From positions 372,001 to 436,000 of the forward strand of contig BEIE01000001.1 in assembly GCA_002898255.1 (NCBI GenBank): a DNA stretch of 64,000 nucleotides, in the 5' to 3' direction. Below the pieces are notes generated by a model. That model was not told the DNA's origin. It saw only the letters and a list, made by a program, of their open reading frames with translations, and made no database searches. The DNA comes from a bacterium HR28 (GTDB lineage: Bacteria; Chloroflexota; Chloroflexia; Thermomicrobiales; Thermomicrobiaceae). Made by a program: the position numbers and the translations under genes. Below, in pieces: positions 8,155-17,843 of the stretch (its first letter is position 1; each line of letters starts with the position of its first letter).

Positions 8155-9828
8155 TTGGGCCAGACACATCGCCAGAGGCCAGCACTCCACCTCGCTCTCG
8201 TCTTGATGATTGCGTTCAACGCCCTTTCATCTCTTGCAGCAGGCCCGTCTGTCCGCGCAGCACCTTCCTTCCTGCGGTGGGGCTACTACGTCACCTACGA
8301 CCGGACATCTTGGACAACGCTCCAGAACCATCTTGGTACGCTGGACGTCGTTTCACCGTATTTTTTCCAACTGCGGGCCGACGGATCGATCGAAGAACTC
8401 AGCGATCCGACCGCTGATAGCTTCTTGCGCCAGAGCGGGCTCACGATCGTGCCGATGATCAAGAACGTCCCGCGCTGGGACGAATTCACGCCGCTCATCG
8501 CTGATCCACAGCGCCGGGCTGCCATCATTGCTCGACTTGTTGCCCTGGTTGAGCAGCGTGGGTACCACGGGATCCACATTGACTTCGAGGCAGTCAACGC
8601 CAGTGATGCACCCCATCTCACGGCCTTCATGCGGGAACTCGCAGCTCAACTCCATCCGCGTGGAAAGCTCGTGACGCAGGCTGTCGTTGCCCGCACCTCG
8701 GATACGCCGACAACGTGGGGTGGTGCGTATGACTATCGAGCCCTCGCCGAAGTAAACGACTACATTGTGGTGATGGCCTATGATTTTCACTACGCCGGTG
8801 GCACACCCGGCCCGGTAGCCCCGCTGACGTGGGTACAACGAGTCGTTGCCTATTTGACGACGCGCATCCCACCTGAGAAGCTCATCCTCGGTATTCCACT
8901 CTACGGCTACGACTGGGACATCACGGCTGGTCCGCCAGCACGCTCCGTCCGCTTTGATCAGGTCCAGGAACTCCGAAGACGTCCTGGCGCGACGAGTGGA
9001 TACGACGAGACAGAGCAGGAAGCCTGGATCCGCTACACCGACGACCAGGGGCACCAGCACGAGGTCTGGCATGCTGACGTCCGCAGTGTGACCGCGCGGC
9101 TCGAGCTGGCATTGGACCGTGGCCTGGCTGGTGTAGCGCTCTGGCGACTCGGCCATGAGGACCCTGCCGTCTGGAACGAGCTCGCCCGCCTGAACACACC
9201 TGCCACGCGTATCCCCGCGTTTCCCTCCACTCCCGAGCGGCGCTACTTCCCAGAAACCGGACATTCTCTCGCCTATGGTTTCAAGGCATTCTGGGAACGG
9301 AGTGGTGGCCTACCGATCTTCGGCTATCCGCTGACCGAGGAGTTCACCGAAATGAATCCTGACCTCGGGCGGCCGTTTACTGTCCAATACTTTGAGCGAC
9401 AGCGCTTCGAATACCACCCCGAGCTCGCGGGGACACCCTATGAGGTTCAGCTTGGCCGCCTTGGGGCAGAAGACGCACAACGGCGGGGATTGCTGGGAAG
9501 TCAGCCGTTCCAGCCGGTGCCTGCTAGCGCCGCAGCGCCGGGCTGCCGCTTTTTCCCAGAGACCAGTCACACACTCTGTGAGCCCTTCCTCTCCTACTGG
9601 CAGTCGCACGGCCTGGAGTTCGGCGATCCGGGAATCTCCTTCCGAGAGTCGCTCGCCTTGTTCGGCTATCCGATTTCCGAGCCGTTCCGTGATCCGGCGA
9701 CCGGGTTGACCGTGCAGTACTTCGAGCGGGCACGTTTCGAGTACCATCCGGACAACCCAGAGCCGTACCAGGTGCTCCTGGGGCTCCTCGGCACCGATCT
9801 CGTACGGGCGAAAGGATGGATCCGGTGA
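8155..9828 (+). CDS. Secreted GH18-like glycosidase with two C-terminal repeats
   Basis: The TTG at 8155 follows AAAGGAGG at 4 bp and gives a classical signal peptide. An in-frame ATG further upstream lies inside the previous gene. The catalytic part (about residues 40-350) resembles the YaaH/spore-cortex branch of GH18, with [10 protein letters not shown] (Glu as proton donor), [10 protein letters not shown] and GIPLYGYDW. Residues 362-447 and 463-557 are two copies of a module running from RYFPETGH through FGYPL to [13 protein letters not shown]. The same module occurs in the glycosidase at 60235-62019. A cell-wall or exopolysaccharide substrate is inferred. Confidence 0.85.
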   Translation: MGQTHRQRPALHLALVLMIAFNALSSLAAGPSVRAAPSFLRWGYYVTYDRTSWTTLQNHLGTLDVVSPYFFQLRADGSIEELSDPTADSFLRQSGLTIVPMIKNVPRWDEFTPLIADPQRRAAIIARLVALVEQRGYHGIHIDFEAVNASDAPHLTAFMRELAAQLHPRGKLVTQAVVARTSDTPTTWGGAYDYRALAEVNDYIVVMAYDFHYAGGTPGPVAPLTWVQRVVAYLTTRIPPEKLILGIPLYGYDWDITAGPPARSVRFDQVQELRRRPGATSGYDETEQEAWIRYTDDQGHQHEVWHADVRSVTARLELALDRGLAGVALWRLGHEDPAVWNELARLNTPATRIPAFPSTPERRYFPETGHSLAYGFKAFWERSGGLPIFGYPLTEEFTEMNPDLGRPFTVQYFERQRFEYHPELAGTPYEVQLGRLGAEDAQRRGLLGSQPFQPVPASAAAPGCRFFPETSHTLCEPFLSYWQSHGLEFGDPGISFRESLALFGYPISEPFRDPATGLTVQYFERARFEYHPDNPEPYQVLLGLLGTDLVRAKGWIR

Positions 9829-10280
9829 GCACTTCCAAGCGTATCCTTGTGCTGCACGGACCAAACCTGAACTTGCTCGGCCGGCGTGAGCCCGGGATCT
9901 ACGGGACGACAACGTTGGCGGAGATCGACCAACGGCTCCGCGAACTCGCGGCAGCACACGGCTACGAGGTGATTACTGCGCAGTCGAACCACGAGGGGGA
10001 ACTGGTTGACCTGATCCAGCGCTACGGCTGGGAAGTTGCGGGGATTGTGCTGAATCCCGGCGCACTCACGCACTACAGTATCGCGTTACGTGATGCAGTA
10101 GCAGCAGTGCCGGCCCCAACGGTCGAAGTACACCTTTCCAACATCCACGCACGGGAGCCGTTCCGGCACCATTCGGTCATCGCGCCGGTTGCAGTCGGGC
10201 AGATCTGTGGCTTCGGTCCGATGAGTTATGAACTTGCGCTTTCCTACCTGATACGACGTGCGGAAGGAGCAGAAAAGTGA
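9825..10280 (+). CDS. aroQ: Type II 3-dehydroquinate dehydratase
   Basis: This small cytoplasmic shikimate-pathway enzyme converts 3-dehydroquinate to 3-dehydroshikimate. It shows [14 protein letters not shown], with the catalytic Tyr following in GIYG, then [15 protein letters not shown] and [13 protein letters not shown]. The length, about 151 residues, is normal for the dodecameric type II family. I prefer the GTG at 9825, which overlaps the previous stop as GTGA and has AAAGGA 8 bp upstream. ATG 9816 would add three residues. It also overlaps the next gene by 4 bp. Confidence 0.95.
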   Translation: MSTSKRILVLHGPNLNLLGRREPGIYGTTTLAEIDQRLRELAAAHGYEVITAQSNHEGELVDLIQRYGWEVAGIVLNPGALTHYSIALRDAVAAVPAPTVEVHLSNIHAREPFRHHSVIAPVAVGQICGFGPMSYELALSYLIRRAEGAEK

Positions 10281-11380
10281 ACATCGAGACGCGGCTCGCG
10301 CGGCTCCGCGAGCGGCTCCGCGAGCAGGAACTCGATGCGATCGTCGTCACGCACCCCTCGAACCGTTTCTGGCTGAGTGGCTTTACTGGCGAGGATATCC
10401 CCCCGAACGAATCGGCGGGACACCTCGTGATCAGCCAGCACGAAGCAGTCCTGGTGACCAGCCGCCTCAACAGCGCTCTCGCGCAGCAGGAAGCCCATGG
10501 TTACCGTATCTTCGACCAGGAGCGAGACTTCGCGCGGGGCGATGCAACCGTTCTGCAAGAGCTTGGGGCCCGCCGCGTCGGCTTTGAAGATCGTGCCATT
10601 CTCTACCGCGACGTTCGAGTCCTGGAAGAAACGCTCGGCCAACACGTTGAGCTGGTTCCCGTCGGCTCCCTGGTCGATGACTTGCGTGCGATCAAGACAC
10701 CGGACGAACTGGAACGGATCAAACAGGCGCAAGCGATCACCGACGCCGCTCTTCAGGCCGTCGTCGCCGAGCTCCGCCCCGGGCTGACCGAGCGCGAGAT
10801 CGCCCTCCAGTTGGAGCGAGCACTAATGGAGGCTGGTGCGGACGGCACGGCCTTTCCGATTGCGGTGGCGTCTGGCCCCCACGGTGCGTTGCCGCACTAT
10901 CGGCCCACGCAACGGCCGATCGCGGTGGGGGAGCCGATCGTCATTGACATGGGCGCCGTCGTCGGTGGCTATTGCGCCGACCTCACCCGCACCGTCTGGC
11001 TCGGTACGGCGGACGACCAGTTAGAGCGGATCTTCGCGGTCGTTCTCGCGGCAATCGAGGCGGCTGAGCAGGGCATCCGACCCGGCATGACTGGTCGCGA
11101 GGCCGACGCTTTGGCCCGGGAAGTGATTGCGCGTGCTGGCTACGGCGATGCGTTCACCCACTCCCTCGGTCACGGTGTTGGCGTCCGCGTCCACGAGGCA
11201 CCGTCCCTCTCGCCAGCGTCAGAGCAGGTGCTGGAGCCAGGCCATGTGGTGACCATCGAGCCAGGCATCTATCTCCCCGGATGGGGCGGCGTCCGGATCG
11301 AAGACCTCGTGGTGATCCGTGAGCACGGAGTCGACGTCTTGACGCGGACGCCGAAGCGTCTCACTCTGCCGGGAGGCTGA
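10277..11380 (+). CDS. M24 family Xaa-Pro aminopeptidase
   Basis: This 367-residue protein has a creatinase-like N-terminal domain and a pita-bread catalytic domain. The metal ligands are visible in order: VIDMGAV and CADLTRT (two Asp), the His of HSLGHGVG, the Glu of TIEPGIYLP and the Glu of RIEDLVV. These five ligands are complete. Such proteins release N-terminal residues preceding proline. The GTG overlaps the aroQ stop and follows AAGGAG. A linked position with aroQ and efp is frequent in many bacteria. Confidence 0.93.
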   Translation: MNIETRLARLRERLREQELDAIVVTHPSNRFWLSGFTGEDIPPNESAGHLVISQHEAVLVTSRLNSALAQQEAHGYRIFDQERDFARGDATVLQELGARRVGFEDRAILYRDVRVLEETLGQHVELVPVGSLVDDLRAIKTPDELERIKQAQAITDAALQAVVAELRPGLTEREIALQLERALMEAGADGTAFPIAVASGPHGALPHYRPTQRPIAVGEPIVIDMGAVVGGYCADLTRTVWLGTADDQLERIFAVVLAAIEAAEQGIRPGMTGREADALAREVIARAGYGDAFTHSLGHGVGVRVHEAPSLSPASEQVLEPGHVVTIEPGIYLPGWGGVRIEDLVVIREHGVDVLTRTPKRLTLPGG

Positions 11381-11462
11381 AGGCTCGTTCCCGACGGAGA
11401 GACGACCGTATACTGTTGCGACAAGGGATGGATCACAGCAGGCTCAGCAGGGGGAACTCCGC

Positions 11463-12023
11463 ATGATCGAGACAGGTGATCTGCGCAAAGGACTCACACT
11501 GCTCATCGATGGTGAACTCGTGCGCGTGCTGGACTTCCAGCACGTGAAGATGGGGCGCGGCAGCGCTTTTGTCCGCCTGACCCTCAAGAATCTTCGTACC
11601 GGTGCAACGACCACCACAACGGTCCAGGCCGGCTCACGCTTCGAACTTGCTCCGCTCGAGCGGCACCGCGTGCAGTTCCTCTACGAAGACAACGGTCAGT
11701 ACCACTTCATGGACACTGAGACCTTCGAGCAATTCGCAGTCGATCGCGAAGCGCTCGGTGATGCCGTCAACTACCTCAAGGAAGGGCTGCAACTTGACCT
11801 CCTCACCTATGAGGGACAGCCAGTCGAGGTGGAACTGCCCGTCACGGTCGACCTCAAGGTAATCGATACGCCGCCGGGCGTGCGTGGTGACACGCAGTCG
11901 GGCGGCGGCAAGCCAGCGACACTGGAGACGGGACTGGTCGTGACCGTCCCCTTCTTTGTCGAAGTCGGCGATGTCGTCCGCGTCGATACGCGCACCGGTG
12001 AGTATATCGAGCGGGTGAGCTAG
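11463..12023 (+). CDS. efp: Translation elongation factor P
   Basis: This 186-residue factor of three beta-barrel domains relieves ribosome stalling at polyproline. The domain I loop that reaches the peptidyl-transferase centre reads VKMGRGSAF, so Arg32 stands where lysine-modified EF-Ps have Lys. A TATACT -10 box at 11409-11414 suggests its own promoter, though the -35 is poor. GGGGG precedes the ATG. It lies 2 bp from accB. Confidence 0.96.
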   Translation: MIETGDLRKGLTLLIDGELVRVLDFQHVKMGRGSAFVRLTLKNLRTGATTTTTVQAGSRFELAPLERHRVQFLYEDNGQYHFMDTETFEQFAVDREALGDAVNYLKEGLQLDLLTYEGQPVEVELPVTVDLKVIDTPPGVRGDTQSGGGKPATLETGLVVTVPFFVEVGDVVRVDTRTGEYIERVS

Positions 12024-12025
12024 CG

Positions 12026-12505
12026 ATGACCGAAAGTCCACGATCAGAGTCAGCCTGCGGTCACAACTACGCGGCGCTGACACGGGTGGTGCGCGAACTT
12101 GTCGAGGTGATGCGTAGCGCTGGACTCCAGCGACTCGAGGTGGTCCAGGGCGATCTCCGGATCGCCCTGGAATCGGCTCAAATCACCTCGACCGCCTCAA
12201 CCACCACGAGCGTGGCCACCACTCCCGTCATGACGCCTGCGCCTGAAGCACCTCCAACCGAGCAGCTTGAGACAATTGCTGCACCGATGGTCGGCACCTT
12301 TTACGCTGCACCACGCCCTGGCGCCGATCCATTCGTCCGGATCGGGGATCATGTTGAGCCAGGACAAGTGGTGGCAATTATCGAAGCGATGAAGGTGATG
12401 AATGAGATCGTCGCTGAACGTTCCGGGACGATCGTCGAGATTCTCGTCGAGAATGGGCAACCGGTAGAATACGGACAGCCACTCATGCGTCTACGACCGG
12501 ACTGA
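12026..12505 (+). CDS. accB: Biotin carboxyl carrier protein of acetyl-CoA carboxylase
   Basis: The 159-residue protein has an N-terminal helical part, a Thr/Pro-rich linker (about residues 52-78) and a C-terminal biotinyl domain with the biotin-accepting Lys in EAMKVMNEI. It carries carboxyl groups for malonyl-CoA formation. AccC is not adjacent. The gene begins 2 bp after efp and is probably co-transcribed with it and xseA-xseB. Confidence 0.95.
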   Translation: MTESPRSESACGHNYAALTRVVRELVEVMRSAGLQRLEVVQGDLRIALESAQITSTASTTTSVATTPVMTPAPEAPPTEQLETIAAPMVGTFYAAPRPGADPFVRIGDHVEPGQVVAIIEAMKVMNEIVAERSGTIVEILVENGQPVEYGQPLMRLRPD

Positions 12506-12520
12506 CGCAAGGAGGATAGC

Positions 12521-13759
12521 GTGCTCGGGAGCGAGGCGATTGGCGTCGCCGAGCTGACGCAGCGGATCAAAGACCTGCTTGAGGCTCAACCCGAGCTCCA
12601 GTTCGTGCGCGTGCGTGGCGAAATCACCAACGCTCGAACCTATGCGAGCGGGCATTGGTACTTCAGCTTACGCGAGGGAGAAGCACTACTCCGCTGCGTA
12701 CTCTTCCGTAGCACTGCCCAGTGGCTTCCATATCTCCCACGCGACGGTGATGAGGTCGTCGCGACCGGCTCGATAGGTGTCTACGAGCGTGACGGGGTTT
12801 ACCAGCTCTACGTCGACCACCTTGAACCACTGGGCGATGGAGCTTTACGGCAGCAGTTCGAGCTCTTAAAGCAAAAGCTGGAGCGTGAGGGGCTGTTTGA
12901 CGAAACACGCAAGCGCTCACTGCCACCACTCCCCCGCTGTATCGCAGTCGTCACCTCGCCGCACGGTGCGGTCTGGCACGATATCCAGAGCGTCCTCAGT
13001 CGTCGCTATCCCTACGTGCACCTGATCCTCGCCCCAGCACGTGTCCAGGGTGACGGCGCAGTCGAGTCACTGATTGCGGCGCTCCAAGCCGTCCAAGCAG
13101 ACGGGCGCGCACAGGTCGTCATCATCGCACGCGGGGGCGGATCACTTGAGGACCTCTGGTGCTTCAATGATGAGCGGCTCGCCCGGACCGTCTTCGCTTG
13201 CCGCATACCGGTCGTCTCGGCGGTTGGTCACCAGACCGACTGGACAATCTGTGACTATGTCGCCGACCTCCGTGCACCGACCCCCTCGGCTGCTGCAGAG
13301 CTCGTGACGCCGAACGACCGTGCGACACTCCTCAGTTGGCTACAAGGCCTCTCGGAGCGACTCAACGAACTGATCGCTCGACGAGTCGAGGCATCCCGCG
13401 AGCGCGTGAACCAGCTGGAACATCGGCTCCAGCGCACCGCTCCGCGTCATCGCATGGATAACCTACGGCAACGTCTGGACCAGTCAGCACAGCGACTCGA
13501 TCTCGCGATAACACATCACTTACTTCGCGCGCGTAACCACGTTCGCACACTCGCCCGCGAACTGGAACTCCTGAGTCCCTACGGTCCCCTCGAGCGTGGC
13601 TATCTCCTTGCGGAGGACATGGCCAGCGGTAACCTCGTCCGGTCGGTAAACCACGTGACGATCGGGCAACGACTCCGACTCCACTTCAGCGACGGCACTG
13701 CTGAGACATCCGTACAGGCGGTACAGCCAAAGGGAACGGGAGGGGGATCTCATGGCTGA
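12521..13759 (+). CDS. xseA: Exodeoxyribonuclease VII large subunit
   Basis: This 412-residue protein has the N-terminal OB fold (RVRGEITNARTYASGHWYF), the nuclease core with ARGGGSLEDLWCFNDE and SAVGHQTDWTICDYVADLRAPTPSAAAE, and the long C-terminal coiled coil that binds XseB. It degrades single-stranded DNA to oligonucleotides. The GTG start follows AAGGAGG. It overlaps xseB by 8 bp. Confidence 0.96.
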   Translation: MLGSEAIGVAELTQRIKDLLEAQPELQFVRVRGEITNARTYASGHWYFSLREGEALLRCVLFRSTAQWLPYLPRDGDEVVATGSIGVYERDGVYQLYVDHLEPLGDGALRQQFELLKQKLEREGLFDETRKRSLPPLPRCIAVVTSPHGAVWHDIQSVLSRRYPYVHLILAPARVQGDGAVESLIAALQAVQADGRAQVVIIARGGGSLEDLWCFNDERLARTVFACRIPVVSAVGHQTDWTICDYVADLRAPTPSAAAELVTPNDRATLLSWLQGLSERLNELIARRVEASRERVNQLEHRLQRTAPRHRMDNLRQRLDQSAQRLDLAITHHLLRARNHVRTLARELELLSPYGPLERGYLLAEDMASGNLVRSVNHVTIGQRLRLHFSDGTAETSVQAVQPKGTGGGSHG

Positions 13760-14045
13760 GCACAGTGACGGCGCTGCTGTCCCGCCACATCCGATCGATC
13801 TCTTTGAAGAGATGGTGAGTGAGGTGGAGTCAATCGTCCAAAGGCTAGAAGCCGGTGACCTCCCTCTGGCCGAAGCGATCCGCGAGTATCAGCGCGGGAT
13901 CGAGCTCATTCGTCGCTGCAACGAAGTGCTCGATCAGGCAGAGCTCCAGATCTCGCAATTGCGGACAGGTTTCGTCGGTTACGAAGGATCAGCGAACACC
14001 TTCGGGTTTCTCAACGGAGAGGACGAAGACCTCCCGTTCTCGTGA
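13752..14045 (+). CDS. xseB: Exodeoxyribonuclease VII small subunit
   Basis: This 97-residue protein has the family core (FEEMVSEVESIVQRLEAGD followed by PLAEAIREYQRG and the helical LIRRCNEVLDQAELQI). It adds a C-terminal tail of about 25 residues that is longer than usual. It coats the coiled coil of XseA. The ATG lies within the end of xseA behind GGGAGGGGG. Confidence 0.95.
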   Translation: MAEHSDGAAVPPHPIDLFEEMVSEVESIVQRLEAGDLPLAEAIREYQRGIELIRRCNEVLDQAELQISQLRTGFVGYEGSANTFGFLNGEDEDLPFS

Positions 14046-15094
14046 ACACCGCCAGACCGTGGTCACTACCCATATCCGGCGACTCGAGGTCGCTGGCGCT
14101 TTCATCAATCGGGCTGACGAAATCAGTGCCTTCTGGCTGCCCAGCGAGCTCGCTACCCGCGCCTTTGGTGACAGTACTGGACTCGGCAGCTGCCAGTGGA
14201 CGTTTCGCCCTCTGCGGAGAGCCCTCGGCCAGCCTCAGACTGCCTCATTTCAAGTCAGGATTTTGTACCCGTGCCAGTGCATAGACCGTGGACAACAAGC
14301 ATGTACGGCGCCGCGGAGCGCACGTCTCCTCCTGTCACCGACGTTGCGTGAGAAATGGCAGAGGATGTGCACGTTATCACGACGGAGAGCGAGCTCTCCT
14401 CCATCACGTGTCAGGCTCGTCCGCCTCAAGAGAGACGGGAACCTTCGCCTCTACCAGGCGAGTGTGCCTGCCTCTCCAACTACACTTGCGCTTCCATTTC
14501 TTCCGCGACCGTCCCCTGCCGTTCAAGCGAATAGACAATGAACTTCCCTCCATGTGCGCCAGTGCGAGCCGTGCGTCGGACAGAGCATTCGTCGGGTAGG
14601 CAGCGACCAACCGCCGAGCCCGATTGCTCACAGGGGACCCTCGACGAACGGTTAAATCCTCGCCGGTGAGCAAGAGCGCAACCGGCTTCCCCGGACAAGC
14701 CCTCTGTGTCGCACCACCGTCACAAGAATCGCTATTGCTGAGGAGACACACCACTTGGACATCGTACGAACCTCTCCAAGGGGCTGGTCGGCGAGCAGAC
14801 GCACACCTTCTGCCCTACCAGCAGGCCCCTATGCTCGAAGGAACACGTGATACTCCGTCCAGCCTGTCACAACTGAGCAGGTGGCAATCCGCAATGAATA
14901 AGGCACCCGATACAAGTCCTACACGTTCAAGGACTTTGCGATCAGGTCTTTTCTCCTGACCTGCGACTGCTAGCCCTCTGCCTCCCCGATCACCTAGTAC
15001 CACCCCGGACTTTCACCATCTCTGCCTTGTCGACACAGCACCCGACCTTCTCCAGACGGAGGCCGTACTCGGCCGGTGGTCAACGGGAGGTCCC
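14046..15094. other. Long intergenic region without a supported gene
   Basis: More than 1 kb between xseB and the subtilase gene. Open frames exist on both strands (for example 14404-14754 minus) but none has a ribosome site plus family sequence. I find no tRNA, no terminator with a T-run behind xseB, and no repeat array. Base composition is slightly less GC-rich than in the genes. The 3' end carries GGGAGGT for the next gene. Confidence 0.5.
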
Positions 15095-17026
15095 ATGGCT
15101 GTGCATCGCTGGTTTCGCTTTCTTGTAGGACTCTTGCTCGCCCTGCAGCTCTTTGCAGCAGCACTCGCGGTCGCGAGTGCCGACGGGCCACCAGCCCGTT
15201 ACATCGTCATGCTCGCCAGCAGTGAAACGAATGAGTTCGCACCCCTCCGTCGCAGTCGAGCCCAGGAACTTGCACGAGAAGTCGGTGCCCAACCGGAACA
15301 GGTCTACGACACTGTTCTCAGCGGATTTGCTGGTCATCTCACTCCACGGCAAGTGCAGCGATTGCTCCAAACTGGGCAAGTCGCTGCCATCGTCCCGGAT
15401 AGGGAGACGCACCTCGCGGCACAGACTATCCCCACCGGCGTCCAACGGATCGGCACGCTGGCGAACACGACCGCCAAAATCGATGGTGTCGATGACCCGC
15501 TTCCGATCGACGTTGCGGTGCTGGATACTGGTATCGACCCGACTCACCCCGATCTGAACGTTGTCGGCGGTTATGACTGCTCCGGGAGCGGCAGCTGGGT
15601 CGATCGCCACGGACACGGGACGCACGTAGCGGGGATCATCGGCGCACGTGATAACGGCACGGGAGTTGTCGGCGTCGCTCCCGGAGCACGCCTTTGGGCT
15701 GTCAAGGTCTTTGCGGACAACGGGACGGGCTATGTCTCCTGGCTGATCTGTGGACTCAATTGGGTCGCCGGTAAGGCCGGCACAATCCGCGTCGCCAACT
15801 ACAGCGGCGGTACAAGCGGTACCGATACACCGAACTGCGGCGGAACAAGCGACCCATTGCATCAGGCGGTCTGCCGAGTGGTCCAGGCTGGTGTGACGCT
15901 CGTCGTCGCAGCCGGTAACGACGGGCGCGACGCCAGCAACACAATTCCGGCTGCCTATCCCGAACCGATCACTGTCGGCGCAATTGTGGATACAGACGGA
16001 CAACCCGGCGGACTCGGTCCCAGTACAAGCTACGGGGCCGACGATACCCGCGCCTCGTTCTCGAACTACGGAGCTGCAGTTGATCTCTATGCTCCAGGGG
16101 TCTCGATCCTCTCCACCGTTCCCGGTGGTGGTTATCAGCGCTGGAGTGGCACCAGTATGGCCACACCGCACGTCACGGGAGCTGCTGCACTCTATCTCGC
16201 TCAGAATCCAGGCGCCTCCCCAGGACAGGTGCGCAGCTTCCTCACGTCGGTCGGCGAGACTGGCGCATGGGACAGCTATGGACAACGGCTCGTGCGTGTC
16301 GACTGGAACGGTGGTGGCTCAAGCGACAGCGGCTCGGGCGGTGGATCCGGCGGCGGAACAACACCCAGCACGCGTGACGTCGCCATCACTGGCTTGAGCG
16401 CGCCCAGCACGGTCGCACTTGGGAACAGCGTAACGATCCAGGTAACAGTCCGCAACGAGGGGACGACGGACGAGACAGTAACCGTTACCCTTGCGGCGAA
16501 CGGTAGTACGGTCGAATCACCCCGCAGTCTCTCCCTCGCCCCTGGCGCGAGCTCCACAGCCAGCTTTCGTTGGCAGCCGGCCAGCGCCGGTACCTATACC
16601 CTACAAGCGACCGCCACCATTTCCGGTGACGATGCCGACCCGAGCGATAACCAGAGAAGCACGACCGTCACCGTCACGCAACAGGTCCGCGATGTCGCGA
16701 TCACAGAACTCAGCGCGCCTTCTAGCCTCACTCGCGGTCAAAGCGCGAGGGTCACAGTCACACTGGTGAACCGTGGGACGAGCAGCGTTAGCGTCACCGT
16801 TACCTTGTCCACTAACCCGCGCAACGCTGCGATGGGAACCGTCAGCAGCAGGGTCAGCCTCAGCCCCGGCCAAACTCGCACAATCAGCTTCACTTGGCGC
16901 ACGAACAGCCGTACCGCGCTCGGCACCTATACATTGACCGCCTCCGCTCCGCTCAGCGGCGACGCCAATCCAGCCGACAACACCCGAACGACGACCATTA
17001 CGGTCACTTCCACACTCCGTCGCTGA
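15095..17026 (+). CDS. Secreted subtilisin-like serine protease (S8) with CARDB domains
   Basis: The 643-residue preproprotein starts with a signal peptide (to about residue 29), then an I9-type propeptide (about 33-108) and a subtilase domain. The catalytic residues are Asp144 (VLDTGID), His174 (GHGTHVAG), the oxyanion Asn275 (AAGND) and Ser354 (SGTSMATPH). A Gly/Ser linker (about 395-415) leads to two CARDB-type beta-sandwich domains, each beginning RDVAIT-LSAPS. All catalytic residues are present, so it should be an active extracellular endopeptidase. GGGAGGT lies 4 bp before the ATG. Confidence 0.94.
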   Translation: MAVHRWFRFLVGLLLALQLFAAALAVASADGPPARYIVMLASSETNEFAPLRRSRAQELAREVGAQPEQVYDTVLSGFAGHLTPRQVQRLLQTGQVAAIVPDRETHLAAQTIPTGVQRIGTLANTTAKIDGVDDPLPIDVAVLDTGIDPTHPDLNVVGGYDCSGSGSWVDRHGHGTHVAGIIGARDNGTGVVGVAPGARLWAVKVFADNGTGYVSWLICGLNWVAGKAGTIRVANYSGGTSGTDTPNCGGTSDPLHQAVCRVVQAGVTLVVAAGNDGRDASNTIPAAYPEPITVGAIVDTDGQPGGLGPSTSYGADDTRASFSNYGAAVDLYAPGVSILSTVPGGGYQRWSGTSMATPHVTGAAALYLAQNPGASPGQVRSFLTSVGETGAWDSYGQRLVRVDWNGGGSSDSGSGGGSGGGTTPSTRDVAITGLSAPSTVALGNSVTIQVTVRNEGTTDETVTVTLAANGSTVESPRSLSLAPGASSTASFRWQPASAGTYTLQATATISGDDADPSDNQRSTTVTVTQQVRDVAITELSAPSSLTRGQSARVTVTLVNRGTSSVSVTVTLSTNPRNAAMGTVSSRVSLSPGQTRTISFTWRTNSRTALGTYTLTASAPLSGDANPADNTRTTTITVTSTLRR

Positions 17027-17043
17027 GCTGGCAGCACGACCTC

Positions 17044-17088
17044 ACAGTGGTGTGGCGGGGTTTCTCTCCGCCACACCACTGTTCTCCT
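17044..17088 (+). terminator. Strong terminator after the subtilase gene
   Basis: A 15-bp stem (17044-17058 with 17068-17082) has a 9-base loop and is followed by a CT-rich tract. Confidence 0.8.
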
Positions 17089-17843
17089 CTCGCCCCGCAC
17101 GCCGATAAGCCGCTATGCTGTTCAAGCTCTGCCATATCGGTTGGGATGACCTTACTGAGCGCAATCGATAGGAGACTTCGCTTTTCGATCACGGGTAGGC
17201 TGTATTCCGCTCCCGAGAGAGGCAGTTCACACGCTACGCATGTCGCTTTTCCGTGGTCACTTCTTTCCTCCCGGTGCTCCCCGTTGACCACTAAGCTTCC
17301 TCACAAGAACGCTCACCTCTCCTGACTGATGCGCGACCCGCACCAGCGCATCCTCTTCCGTCAGCCGTCAACGCTCTTGCGTCACCTACCGGGACAAGCC
17401 GATGCGCCGTGCCCCGAACGCCCCTGCGCTGCTTCTCCACGACACTCACCGACAAGATCTTTCACCTGTGTGCTCCTGAGGAGCGCTTGAAAAAAGGAGC
17501 ACCGTCCGGGAACGACCGAATCGGGGCGCTGTTCCTTAACCGGTGCACCCTCATTCCCATGCGAAACTCACCCACGTCTCATGCGGCCTCATCGTGTGTT
17601 CCAGTGCCCAAACCATCACCTCGTCCACCTACAGCCCCTGGTGCAGGGCGTGATGCACGCCGGGCCACCTGTGGCTATTTCCGCTCTCTCGGCTACCCCG
17701 CACACCTTGCAACCTTACTGTCTGGTCACCTCCGCAGACACACGCACCGAAAACGGATGGCCACAAAGCCTCCCCTCTTGCACCATCCCTGCCGTTCCGG
17801 TACGCTCGCCGTGACGGTAACGCATGAGTCAGCGGAGCGATCC
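17089..17843. other. Long intergenic region without a supported gene
   Basis: About 750 bp between the subtilase terminator and the next gene. The frame of that gene is open back to 17409, but the upstream part has no ribosome site, is rich in unlikely residues and carries no membrane or family sequence. A GGTACGCT box at about 17800 may be the -10 of the downstream gene. Confidence 0.45.

Noticed and set aside
14404-14754. Minus-strand frame of 116 codons in the gap after xseB
   Set aside because: No ribosome site and no recognisable domain. Some stretches look protein-like but not enough to call a gene or a pseudogene.
17409-17843. N-terminal extension of the EEP membrane protein
   Set aside because: The extension lacks a ribosome site and has unlikely composition. 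The GTG at 17844 has one and sits closer to the first membrane helix.
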